Shown here: piece after piece, positions 54,207 through 62,334 of the stretch
Layout of the letters: every line of letters starts with the position of its first letter
Position numbering within the stretch: position 1 is the first letter of the stretch
Source of the DNA: a bacterium
GTDB lineage: Bacteria; Planctomycetota; UBA1135; UBA2386
Direction of reading: 5' to 3'
Length of the DNA stretch: 64,000 nt
Assembly (NCBI GenBank): GCA_024743115.1
Contig: JANSXC010000011.1
Location: 124,001 to 188,000 of the forward strand
The notes under the pieces: model-generated
The model's input: only the letters and a program-made list of their open reading frames with translations
Databases searched by the model: none
What the model was told of the DNA's origin: nothing
Translations under genes and position numbers: made by a program

Positions 54207-57038
54207 ATGTCCGACGCCCAATCGGAGTCCCTCGACGATACGCGCATCGAAGCGATCCTCGAACGCTGGTTCGAGGTCGAGCAAGCGGGCGAGAAACCTG
54301 ACCTCGAGGAACTCTGCGACAACGACCCGGAGCTGGTCCGACGCGTCAAGGCGATGATTGAGCGCCAGGCGGCGCTGCTGGGGGAAACGCCCGCAGGCGC
54401 GAACACCCGGTCGGCGGAACGGTCTCCCGTCCTCGGTGTCGACCGCCTCGGCGACTACGAGCTGAAGTCCCGCATCGGCTCGGGCGGAATGGGCGATGTC
54501 TACCTCGCGCGCCAGATCTCGCTCGATCGCATGGTCGCGATCAAGGTGCTGCGCCGTGAACTCGCGGACAACCCCGTGCGCCGCCTGCGCTTCAAACGCG
54601 AAGCGCAACTCACCGCGGCACTCGATCACCCCAACATCGTGCCGATCTACGGCACCGGCGAAGACGAGGGCTGCGTTTACCTCGTGATGAAGCTGCTGGG
54701 CGGTGTCACGCTCGATCGCGTCGACTTCGCCTGGACACCGCGCCGCACGGCCGAAGTCGCAACGCAGGTCGCGCGCGCTCTCGATGCGACCCACGCGGTC
54801 GGGATCGTTCACCGCGACATCAAACCGGGCAATATCCAGCTCGACGGCGAGGACGCGTTCGTCCTCGACTTCGGTCTGGCGCGCGGCAGGGTCGACCTGA
54901 CGCTGACGACCGCGGGACAGGCCCCGGGCACGTTGGCCTATATGCCGCCCGAACAGCTGCGCGGCGACGCGACGGCAATCGATCCCCGCGGCGACATCTA
55001 CTCGCTCGGCGTGACGATGTACCAGATGCTCGTCGGCCAACCGCCCTTCGCGGACGAGTCACCCGAGATGCTCGTACGCCGCGCGCTGCTGCACGAAGCC
55101 GAATCGATCGGCCTCGGCTCGGGCGACCGCGATCTCGAAACGATCATCTTCCGGGCCCTCGAAAAGGACCCCGCTCGCCGGTTCCAGACTGCGCGCAAGT
55201 TCGCCGAGGACCTCGAACGCTACCTCAGCGGCCAGCCGATCAAATCGCGCCCGCCCAGCGCCCTGACCCGGGCCGTCAAACTGGCGCGCCGCCACCGCGT
55301 GAAGTCGGCGATGCTCGCGACTGCACTGCTGATCTCCGGCGCCTTCGGCGTTCAGCTCTGGCGCGATTCCCAAGCCCGTGCAGCACGACTCACGCGCGAC
55401 TTCGAGCAGGCCGCCAGTTTCCTCGCGACCCGCCCAGCGGTAGCACTCGATCGCCTGGGTGAGCTGGCAGACGAGCCAGCCGCCCAGGCCGATTCTCGCT
55501 TCGAAGACCTCCGTCAACACGCGGTATCCGTCCTCGCGCGCGACGCCATCCTGGACCGAATCCAGCTCGACTCGCTCTATCAGCAGACCGTGCTCGACGA
55601 CGACCTGCGCGAGCAATTCGCGAACGCGCATCCCGCCGTGCGCGCCGATTCACTGACGACGGTGGCGCACATTTTCCTCGCGATGCACGCCGACGACGAG
55701 GCCGCGATGCAGCGCCACCTCACCGATCTCGACCAGAAACGCGAGTTCCCACGGCTGCGAGCGGCACTCTACGCCCACGTCGCCGCCGAGTCGCCGGTTG
55801 CAGCGCTTGCAGCGGCCGAGCCCGAGTCGACGCCCGATGACCACATCTTCACGGCAGCGCTAATCCTGCGGGCCGACGAGCCCGCGCACCACGCGGCCTC
55901 GGAGATCGCGATCGCCCACCGCCTCGCGCCCGACCACGCGCGCGTCCGGATCATGGTCGGCGTCGGCCATCTCAAAGTCGGCGACGACCAGCGCGCGCGC
56001 GACGTCCTCGACGCGGTATGGCACCCCGACGCGCCCGCCCCCGAACTGCACTGCGTGATCGGGCGCCTCGCGCTTCGCGCCAGAGACCTCGACGCCGCCG
56101 AGGCTGCGTTCAACCGCGCCGAACGAGACCTCACGCGTGCCGGCCGCGCGCCGATCCAGCGCCTGGCCATCGCCCGCATCGAACTCGCAACGGAGCGCAG
56201 CGATCTTGACACTGCCAGAAGACTCCTGGGACCGGCCCGAGCGAACTTCCCAAACGACGAGTGGTTCGCGTTGGCAGAAGCCCGTCTTCGCCTCGCCGAA
56301 GAGGACTTGCCCGCTGCCCGGGCAGCCCTCGTCCGCGCCAGCGAGCTCGCGGTGATTCCCTGGACCCGCCGCCGCGCCAAGGCCGGCCTCCTGCGGGTGG
56401 ACGCCGAGCAGTTCGTTCGCAAGCGCGGGACACTCGACGTGTTGAAGGACGAGGCCGACGAAATCCTGAGCCGCGCCAATCCGATCCTCCAGGAAGCAAA
56501 CGCCGCCAATGACGGACCGATTCAGGCCGCGGTCTCTCTGAGCCGGTTCAAGATACAGGCACGCCTCGCGGAGCTGTGCGGCGCCGAAGACCTTCCGTCG
56601 GAGCGTCGCGGCTGGCGCGAGGTCGCCTGGCAGTCATTGATCGACACGCTGGCGCGCGATGCGCTCAACCCGTTCGCAACAGCCCAACTCGTGTCCTGGA
56701 TGTACGCGGCACTCATCGAGAAACACGAGTCTGACGACCTCCTTCGCCTGGGCGACCTCGTCCAGCAGGCCCGCAGCCGCGCGCAGAAGCTGACTGACCG
56801 CCGATTCGCCGCGGGCGAAGCGTCGCCTATCGGCTTCCAAACCGCTGTTTTCGCCGCATACCTCGCCGAGGCCGTCGGCGCACCTGGCGATTGCAAACAT
56901 GTGGGCGCCATCGCGAACGCGATGTTCGATGAGCTGTCAGAGGGGCACCGGCAGAAGCTCGCGGGATTCGCTCGGCTGCTCGGGCAGGTCCGGAGCCGGC
57001 TCGGCATCGCCGCCTGGCCAGACCCATCGAGACGCTGA
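54207..57038 (+). CDS. Membrane Ser/Thr protein kinase with TPR-like extracytoplasmic region
   Basis: 943 residues. An N-terminal helical region (1-80, IEAILERWFEVEQAGEKPDL) is typical of planctomycete kinases. The kinase domain (about 83-342) has GSGGMG (91-96), VAIK Lys113, HRDIKPGNI with HRD at 202-204, DFGLAR (221-226) and GTLAYMPPEQ; all catalytic residues are present. One transmembrane helix (about 367-385) precedes a ~550-residue helical region with TPR-like periodicity (ILQ..., LARDALNPFATAQLV). Likely a receptor kinase phosphorylating cytoplasmic targets. The gene ends 81 bp before the ATG of the membrane-tethered sigma factor gene on the same strand and may share its transcript. Confidence 0.92.
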   Translation: MSDAQSESLDDTRIEAILERWFEVEQAGEKPDLEELCDNDPELVRRVKAMIERQAALLGETPAGANTRSAERSPVLGVDRLGDYELKSRIGSGGMGDVYLARQISLDRMVAIKVLRRELADNPVRRLRFKREAQLTAALDHPNIVPIYGTGEDEGCVYLVMKLLGGVTLDRVDFAWTPRRTAEVATQVARALDATHAVGIVHRDIKPGNIQLDGEDAFVLDFGLARGRVDLTLTTAGQAPGTLAYMPPEQLRGDATAIDPRGDIYSLGVTMYQMLVGQPPFADESPEMLVRRALLHEAESIGLGSGDRDLETIIFRALEKDPARRFQTARKFAEDLERYLSGQPIKSRPPSALTRAVKLARRHRVKSAMLATALLISGAFGVQLWRDSQARAARLTRDFEQAASFLATRPAVALDRLGELADEPAAQADSRFEDLRQHAVSVLARDAILDRIQLDSLYQQTVLDDDLREQFANAHPAVRADSLTTVAHIFLAMHADDEAAMQRHLTDLDQKREFPRLRAALYAHVAAESPVAALAAAEPESTPDDHIFTAALILRADEPAHHAASEIAIAHRLAPDHARVRIMVGVGHLKVGDDQRARDVLDAVWHPDAPAPELHCVIGRLALRARDLDAAEAAFNRAERDLTRAGRAPIQRLAIARIELATERSDLDTARRLLGPARANFPNDEWFALAEARLRLAEEDLPAARAALVRASELAVIPWTRRRAKAGLLRVDAEQFVRKRGTLDVLKDEADEILSRANPILQEANAANDGPIQAAVSLSRFKIQARLAELCGAEDLPSERRGWREVAWQSLIDTLARDALNPFATAQLVSWMYAALIEKHESDDLLRLGDLVQQARSRAQKLTDRRFAAGEASPIGFQTAVFAAYLAEAVGAPGDCKHVGAIANAMFDELSEGHRQKLAGFARLLGQVRSRLGIAAWPDPSRR

Positions 57039-57060
57039 GCCAACCCGACCTGGACGCCAC

Positions 57061-57084
57061 CCCGGCTTTTTCGAAGAATCCGGG
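57061..57084 (+). promoter_or_regulatory. Stem-loop with T-rich arm between kinase and sigma-fusion genes
   Basis: CCCGG (57061-57065) and CCGGG (57080-57084) pair, and inside them TTTTT and AAGAA pair across a tight TCGA centre after one mismatch, giving a 10-pair imperfect hairpin 36 bp upstream of the ATG at 57120. It could attenuate read-through from the kinase gene or be a protein-binding palindrome. Similar CCGG-T-run sequences lie upstream of the genes at 34937 and 52901. Confidence 0.4.
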
Positions 57085-57119
57085 CGCACGGTCCGCGCCG
57101 CGGAGCAGGAAGCGTGACG

Positions 57120-60100
57120 ATGAACCGTCGATCCGAAAACAACCGCTTCCGTCGCTTTCGCGAAACGCGGGACCCGCGCCACCTGGCGAAGGTCTTCGAC
57201 AGCACGGCGCCCGAGCTGCTACGGGTCGCCAGCCATCTCGGCAACGGCGACCGTGAGATCGTGCAGGACGCGCTCCAGGCGACGTATCTGACCGCGATCG
57301 AGGACGCCGACCGCTGGGACGACAGCCGCGACGTGCGGCCCTGGCTGCTCGGCATCCTCGCGAACCACGTTCGCAAGGAGCGCCGGAAGACGCGGAAACA
57401 CCGCGGCAACGACCCGGACGCGGCGGCGCTCGCCGCGAAGGAATCGCCCGTCGGTGAAGCCGTGCGCGCCGAGTTCAGCAGCGCGGCGATCGCCGCGATG
57501 CAGGAGCTGCCGTCGCCGTTCCGCGAAGCAATCGTGCTGCATCTGCAGCACGGGCTCAATGCCAAGGAGATCGGAGAAGCTCTCGGTCGACCAGCGGGCA
57601 CGGTCCGCACGCAGATCGTGCGAGGCCTCGAGCGCCTGCGGCAACTGCTGCCGGCCGGCTTCGCCGCGGGGTTTGCGATGACCACGGTCGTTGCGAGCCC
57701 GGCCAAGATCCTCGCAGCGGTGCGCGAGCAGGTGCTGTCCTCGCTGCCCGCGGTCGTCGGTTCGTCGTCGCTGTTTCTCACCCATTGGAGACTCTTTGCG
57801 ATGACTGCCACTGCTGCCGCGACGTTGGTCGCGATCCTGATTCCGTTCTTCGCCGGCGATGACCCGGCGCCGCCATCACCGTCGACCGCGACGTCGAACC
57901 TCGCCGCCAATCCCGAGCGCGCGACGGTCGACGGCGACACCCGCGAACTCGTCGCACACGCCGCGCCGCGAACACCCGAGCCCGAGGAACCGAGGCTCAC
58001 GAACCCGCCGCAGGGCAACGGGATCCCCGTCGAGTTCGAGGTGGTCTACGAGCGCGATGGCAAGCCCGCGATCGCGGTGCCGGTCATGGTCCGCGTCAAG
58101 GGCAGGATTCGCCGTGCCCTCACCGATGGCGCGGGCAAGGTCGTACTCGATCTGCCGTGGCCCGGTTACCACGAGAGCTACGTGCTCGGCACGAGCGCTC
58201 ACCACTTGATCTCGTGGCCCGACTTCGTCGCACGACCGACCGGCACACAAAACGCCAAGCTCGTGATCCCCAAGGGCATGAACCTCGAGGTCGAGGTCGT
58301 CGACCCGAAGGGCAACCCCGTCGCTGGCGCCGTCGTGGAGAGTTCGCACGGCCGGCAATTCGACACCATGCTGACGGCGCTGGGGCGGACCGACACCGCG
58401 GGACGAATCGTTCGCCGCGATGTCGGCAACTCGGGGCAGATGCGGGCGTGGGCGCCTGGCTTCCTGCCGAGCGGGATCTACCAGGCTGACGGCAAGGTCG
58501 ACGACACGCGCCGCGTTCGCATCGAACTGCGACCCGGCGGCCATCGCGCCACGGGTATCGTGCGCGACGTCGAGGGGGAACCTGTTCCGCATGTCGAACT
58601 CGCGCTGGTGCAGCTGCGCGGGCGACCACTCGAACCACAGAAGTTGATGAGCGATGAGAACGGCAAGTTCTCGATCGCCTCGCTGCACGCGGGCAACCAC
58701 GTGCTCGTGGGGAGCAAGGGCGAACGCGACGACCGCCTCTGCGGCCAACTGCGGTTCTCACACGACGGCGCAAGCATGCCGAATCTCGAACTGCGCCTGA
58801 CCAGCGGTGCGTCGATCCGCGGCCGCCTGACGAACATGCAAGGCCGCCCGCTCGCCAACCAGAACCTCGTCGCCCGGGATCGACCCGAAGCGGTGCACCG
58901 CCTGCCGTTCCTCGAGACCTGGACGCGCTCGCGGCCCGACGGCACTTTCGAAATCCGCGGCCTCGTGCCCGGCCGCTACGAACTCGAGTGCGATCACTGT
59001 GACAGTCACGAGATCGAGGTTCGCGATGGCGAGGTCGCAACGTGGAACCCCGTCCGCTCGGCGCTCCTGCCCGTCGCGATGCGGCTACTCGACGCCGCCG
59101 GTAAGCCGCTCGCCGGCTGGCGAATCTCGATCATCCCACCGGGCACGGAATACACGCGCGGCGGCACGTCGACGGGCGACGACGGCCGCCTCCTTCACGC
59201 AACGGGCAGCACGTGGCAACACCCGCCCGGCTCGCACTATCGACTCGCGGTCTATCCGCGTCTCGGCAAGCACGAGAAGGCGTGGGATGACGTGCCGCGC
59301 TGGCCGTGCCTGGTCACGCCGCCACTCGCGATCGGCGTCGAGCACGAGATCCGCGTGCCGGATCACTCGCGTTCGATTCACCACGTCTCCGGCCGGCTCG
59401 TCGACCACGAAGGTCAGCCGATCGCTGAGGGCCGAGTATTCTTCTACGGGCCACTGGGCAGCCCGTACCAGACGTCGATCTACACGGATGCCGACGGCAG
59501 CTTCCGGTTCGAGGACGTGCCGCCTGCACGCTACCGTGGCTTCGTGCGCATGAAGGGACGCCCCACGCTGTCGCTGCCGGCACTCGACGTCCGCGGCCCG
59601 ACGGCGCTCTCGTATGGCGATGTGCGGGTCCCGCGGACGGGCCAGGTCGTCGTCGACATCGATGCGGGCGAGGCCAACGGCACGCTGTCTCGCGTGCGAC
59701 TCGAACTGGTCCGACCGAACGGTAGCACGCTTCGACTGAAGCGAATGGACGACGGATCCTGGCGTTCCCCGACGGTCTATCGCGGCAGCTACCGAGTTCG
59801 CGGCTTCGCGGCAGGCGGCTGGTTCGCACCGACCGCCGTCGAGCTCGACGCCGCGGAACGACGCGTCACGGCGCACTTCGCGAGGCGGACAGCAACGCGC
59901 CTCACGATCGAGCTGGCGCCGAGCATGCCGCGGAATGCCAGCTCGTGGTCCGGCACACTCACGGCCACCACTGCGGCCGGCAACAAGATCCAGCACCGCC
60001 TCGAGCGTTCGTTCTTCGGCAACTACCAGTCGAAGATGGAGTTCGATCTGACCCTGCCGCCAGGCCAGCTGACCCTGAACGTGCGATCCTGGAATCGCCA

Positions 60101-60167
60101 TCGCGGCGCCGCTGAGGTGCAGGTTCCGACGGGTGGCGGCGGCGCCGCGCGAATCGTCATCGAATAG
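57120..60167 (+). CDS. Membrane-tethered ECF sigma factor fused to carboxypeptidase-regulatory-like domains
   Basis: 1015 residues from the ATG at 57120 (AGGA 9 bases upstream); a GTG two codons earlier has a spacing of only 3. Sigma-2 about 25-95 (REIVQDALQATYLTAIEDADRW, DVRPWLLGILANHVRKERRK). Sigma-4 about 123-178 (PFREAIVLHLQHGLNAKEIG, GTVRTQIVRGLERLR). A short linker, then one hydrophobic helix (about 226-246, MTATAAATLVAILIPFF). Residues 250-1015 form a beta-rich extracytoplasmic region of seven to eight CarboxypepD_reg-like units (LEVEVVDPKGNPVAGAVV, ASIRGRLTNMQGRPLANQNL, VSGRLVDHEGQPIAEGRVF). A sigma factor in one chain with its probable sensor is uncommon; release by proteolysis or clustering at the membrane is inferred, not seen. 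Confidence 0.9.
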   Translation: MNRRSENNRFRRFRETRDPRHLAKVFDSTAPELLRVASHLGNGDREIVQDALQATYLTAIEDADRWDDSRDVRPWLLGILANHVRKERRKTRKHRGNDPDAAALAAKESPVGEAVRAEFSSAAIAAMQELPSPFREAIVLHLQHGLNAKEIGEALGRPAGTVRTQIVRGLERLRQLLPAGFAAGFAMTTVVASPAKILAAVREQVLSSLPAVVGSSSLFLTHWRLFAMTATAAATLVAILIPFFAGDDPAPPSPSTATSNLAANPERATVDGDTRELVAHAAPRTPEPEEPRLTNPPQGNGIPVEFEVVYERDGKPAIAVPVMVRVKGRIRRALTDGAGKVVLDLPWPGYHESYVLGTSAHHLISWPDFVARPTGTQNAKLVIPKGMNLEVEVVDPKGNPVAGAVVESSHGRQFDTMLTALGRTDTAGRIVRRDVGNSGQMRAWAPGFLPSGIYQADGKVDDTRRVRIELRPGGHRATGIVRDVEGEPVPHVELALVQLRGRPLEPQKLMSDENGKFSIASLHAGNHVLVGSKGERDDRLCGQLRFSHDGASMPNLELRLTSGASIRGRLTNMQGRPLANQNLVARDRPEAVHRLPFLETWTRSRPDGTFEIRGLVPGRYELECDHCDSHEIEVRDGEVATWNPVRSALLPVAMRLLDAAGKPLAGWRISIIPPGTEYTRGGTSTGDDGRLLHATGSTWQHPPGSHYRLAVYPRLGKHEKAWDDVPRWPCLVTPPLAIGVEHEIRVPDHSRSIHHVSGRLVDHEGQPIAEGRVFFYGPLGSPYQTSIYTDADGSFRFEDVPPARYRGFVRMKGRPTLSLPALDVRGPTALSYGDVRVPRTGQVVVDIDAGEANGTLSRVRLELVRPNGSTLRLKRMDDGSWRSPTVYRGSYRVRGFAAGGWFAPTAVELDAAERRVTAHFARRTATRLTIELAPSMPRNASSWSGTLTATTAAGNKIQHRLERSFFGNYQSKMEFDLTLPPGQLTLNVRSWNRHRGAAEVQVPTGGGGAARIVIE

Positions 60168-60426
60168 CAGATCGGACTTCCACGAGCCGCCGGGGCAGGC
60201 CCGCGTGCGCTACAATACGGGCCGTCTCGACCGAAGGAGTCCATACAGCCGCCTTCGCTGGCCGAACGGGTTCCGGCACGGTCGAGGCGATGCTTGCGGG
60301 CACCGGCGACTGGGGCGCGGGTCGGGAGTCGCGAGCCTGCCGCACCTCGTACCACAGGTAGGACGCCACGCCCACCCCGATGAGGAGGCAGGCGAGCACC
60401 AGTGGCACGAACCAGCGAACGGTCAT
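60157..60426 (-). CDS. Small single-pass membrane protein, hypothetical
   Basis: 89 residues from the ATG at 60426. One N-terminal helix (residues 6-27, FVPLVLACLLIGVGVASYLW) precedes a Pro-rich tail ending EVRSAIR. No family recognised. The gene overlaps the 3' end of the convergent sigma-fusion gene by 11 bp and starts 26 bp after the stop of the TolB-like lipoprotein gene, so it probably shares that transcript. The short GAGG one base before the ATG is too close to be a good RBS. Its small size makes it the least certain CDS here. Confidence 0.5.
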   Translation of the reverse strand: MTVRWFVPLVLACLLIGVGVASYLWYEVRQARDSRPAPQSPVPASIASTVPEPVRPAKAAVWTPSVETARIVAHAGLPRRLVEVRSAIR

Positions 60427-60452
60427 GCCTCGATGATCGCGACCCGGGGCAG

Positions 60453-62075
60453 CTACTGCAACGTGCCGCTGGCGTAGTCGAACCAGAGGATTGCGTCGTT
60501 GCTCAGACTCACGTCCGCGTCGCCGTCCGGGGAGACAGCGCGAATACGGCTCGGCCCGGCCTGCGCGGCATCCACGGCATAGACCGCCCGCGCATTGTCG
60601 CGGGACCACCGCAGCTCCTGCGCCGTGAAGTAGCTATTGAAGACGCCCGATCGGAACCCAGAGCGGCCGTCGAGATCGAGGATGTGCCACTCCGCGGGAT
60701 GGAACGCCTGCGTGTTGTCATGCTCGAGAACCGCCAACCGCGAACCGTCGAACGACCAGATGAGGCGCAGCACGCCGAGCCGCTGCAGGTCGATGGCTTC
60801 GATCGCGGGCTGGCTGGCCCCGACGAGCACCTGGTAGGTGCGCTCGTCGTTGAAGGTGACGCGCGTCACGTAGGCGAGCCGCGTGCCGTCCGGCGACCAC
60901 TCGAAGAGTTCCTCGAGAAGTTCCTCGCCACTCGCGTACGGCGCCTGCTCGGCCGTCATCGTGTTGGCGTCCGCATCGTAGACGATCAGCTGCAGCGGCC
61001 CGCCCTGGGACCGGGTGAACGGATCGTAGCTCGCGACGAACGCCAGGCGGTTCGACATCGGCGCCCACGCCATCTTGTAGTAGCGGTTCGTCGAAGCGAC
61101 CCGGCGACTGGTGTTGTTCGCGATGCTGTAGACGTTGATCCCGACCCGGGTGTTCGTCGACCGCGTGCGGACCTTCTGCGCCAGCCACATGCTGTCCGAC
61201 GACCACGAGTAACTCGAGATCGTCTGCGTCGTGCCAACGCTGCCGTTGGAGACGCGCAACGGGCCACCGAAGTCCGTCGGCAGTCGCAGCACCTCGAACT
61301 GACCCTGCGTCCGCCGATAGTCACTGCGCAAGGCGATCCACGCGCTGTCCGGCGAGAACGTGACATCGACGATGTCGCGTCCCGGTGCCACGGTGAGCAC
61401 GGCCTGGGCGCCTTCCGCGTTGGTCCATGCATCGTGCAACCGCAGGTCGAACCGCGTGGTCGTCTGCTGCATCAGGCAATACACGTAGCGGCTGTCGTCG
61501 GACCACCCGTAGTCATCGGCCACGTGGATCGACGCGATGCCCGACTGATAGACCCGGTAGTGCGTCGCGCCATCGCGACTCACGCGAAACAGTTCGGCCC
61601 GGTCGTCGACGACGCCGTCGGCGCGATACGCCAGACTCTGACTGTCGGGCGCCCAGACGAAATCCATGACGTCGTTGAAGGCGTTCATCAGCAGCGAAAC
61701 TCGCATCGCCGCCGCGCCGCCGATCTCACGAACGTAGAGTTCGAACCGGTCGACCTGATCGCAGTCGGCGATGTAGGCGACCGCCCCGCCGTCAGGGGAG
61801 ACACGCCAACGCAGAACCCGCGTCATGGCGGGAGCCGACAAGGCGACGGGCGTCGCGCTGCCGTCGTCAGGAACCCCCATCAACTGCACACCCGTCTCCG
61901 CGAGGTAGATGGCGGTCTCCGCAGTACGGCCGGGGCCCGGCCCGGGGCCTGGACCCGGGCCAGCGGGCGCACCCGAGCCACCACCGCCGCTGCAGCCTGC
62001 GAGGGTCAGCGCAGACGCGAGGACGACGCTGCCCCAGCAGCGCGAGGAGAATGAAACTTGGATCAGGTTCTGCAT
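60453..62075 (-). CDS. TolB-like (PD40) beta-propeller lipoprotein
   Basis: 540 residues. The lipobox LTLAGC puts the lipidated Cys at 28, followed by a Gly-Ser and Gly-Pro repeat linker. The mature protein shows repeated TolB/PD40-like units with WSPDG- or PDS-type turns: VSPDGGAVAYIADCD, WAPDSQSLAYRAD, SPDSAWIALRSD, WSPDGTRLAYVTR, WSFDGSRLAVLEHD. This makes a six-to-eight-bladed propeller on the envelope. No protease domain follows, unlike the PD40-prolyl-oligopeptidase enzymes, so it is probably a binding protein. It is divergent from the sialidase-like lipoprotein gene (259 bp apart). Confidence 0.87.
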   Translation of the reverse strand: MQNLIQVSFSSRCWGSVVLASALTLAGCSGGGGSGAPAGPGPGPGPGPGRTAETAIYLAETGVQLMGVPDDGSATPVALSAPAMTRVLRWRVSPDGGAVAYIADCDQVDRFELYVREIGGAAAMRVSLLMNAFNDVMDFVWAPDSQSLAYRADGVVDDRAELFRVSRDGATHYRVYQSGIASIHVADDYGWSDDSRYVYCLMQQTTTRFDLRLHDAWTNAEGAQAVLTVAPGRDIVDVTFSPDSAWIALRSDYRRTQGQFEVLRLPTDFGGPLRVSNGSVGTTQTISSYSWSSDSMWLAQKVRTRSTNTRVGINVYSIANNTSRRVASTNRYYKMAWAPMSNRLAFVASYDPFTRSQGGPLQLIVYDADANTMTAEQAPYASGEELLEELFEWSPDGTRLAYVTRVTFNDERTYQVLVGASQPAIEAIDLQRLGVLRLIWSFDGSRLAVLEHDNTQAFHPAEWHILDLDGRSGFRSGVFNSYFTAQELRWSRDNARAVYAVDAAQAGPSRIRAVSPDGDADVSLSNDAILWFDYASGTLQ

Positions 62076-62334
62076 GACGCCCCTCGATGCGCAGAAGCCC
62101 GCTGGACCCCGCAGACGGGAACCCGGATTCCGGCGAAAAGCGTCGCGATCACTGGCTCGGCCGTCGCTGTAGATCGATACCGATGGCCGTAATCATCTTC
62201 CGAAAGCCACTTTGCGGCGAGTTCGAGCCGAGCGGAGGGCCTCCCGACGCGGCGCGAATCACCCGCGGGATCGGCCGTTCGGGAGACCCGGAACGAGCGG
62301 TAACGCACGATCCCTGGCGAGCTATCATCCCGAC

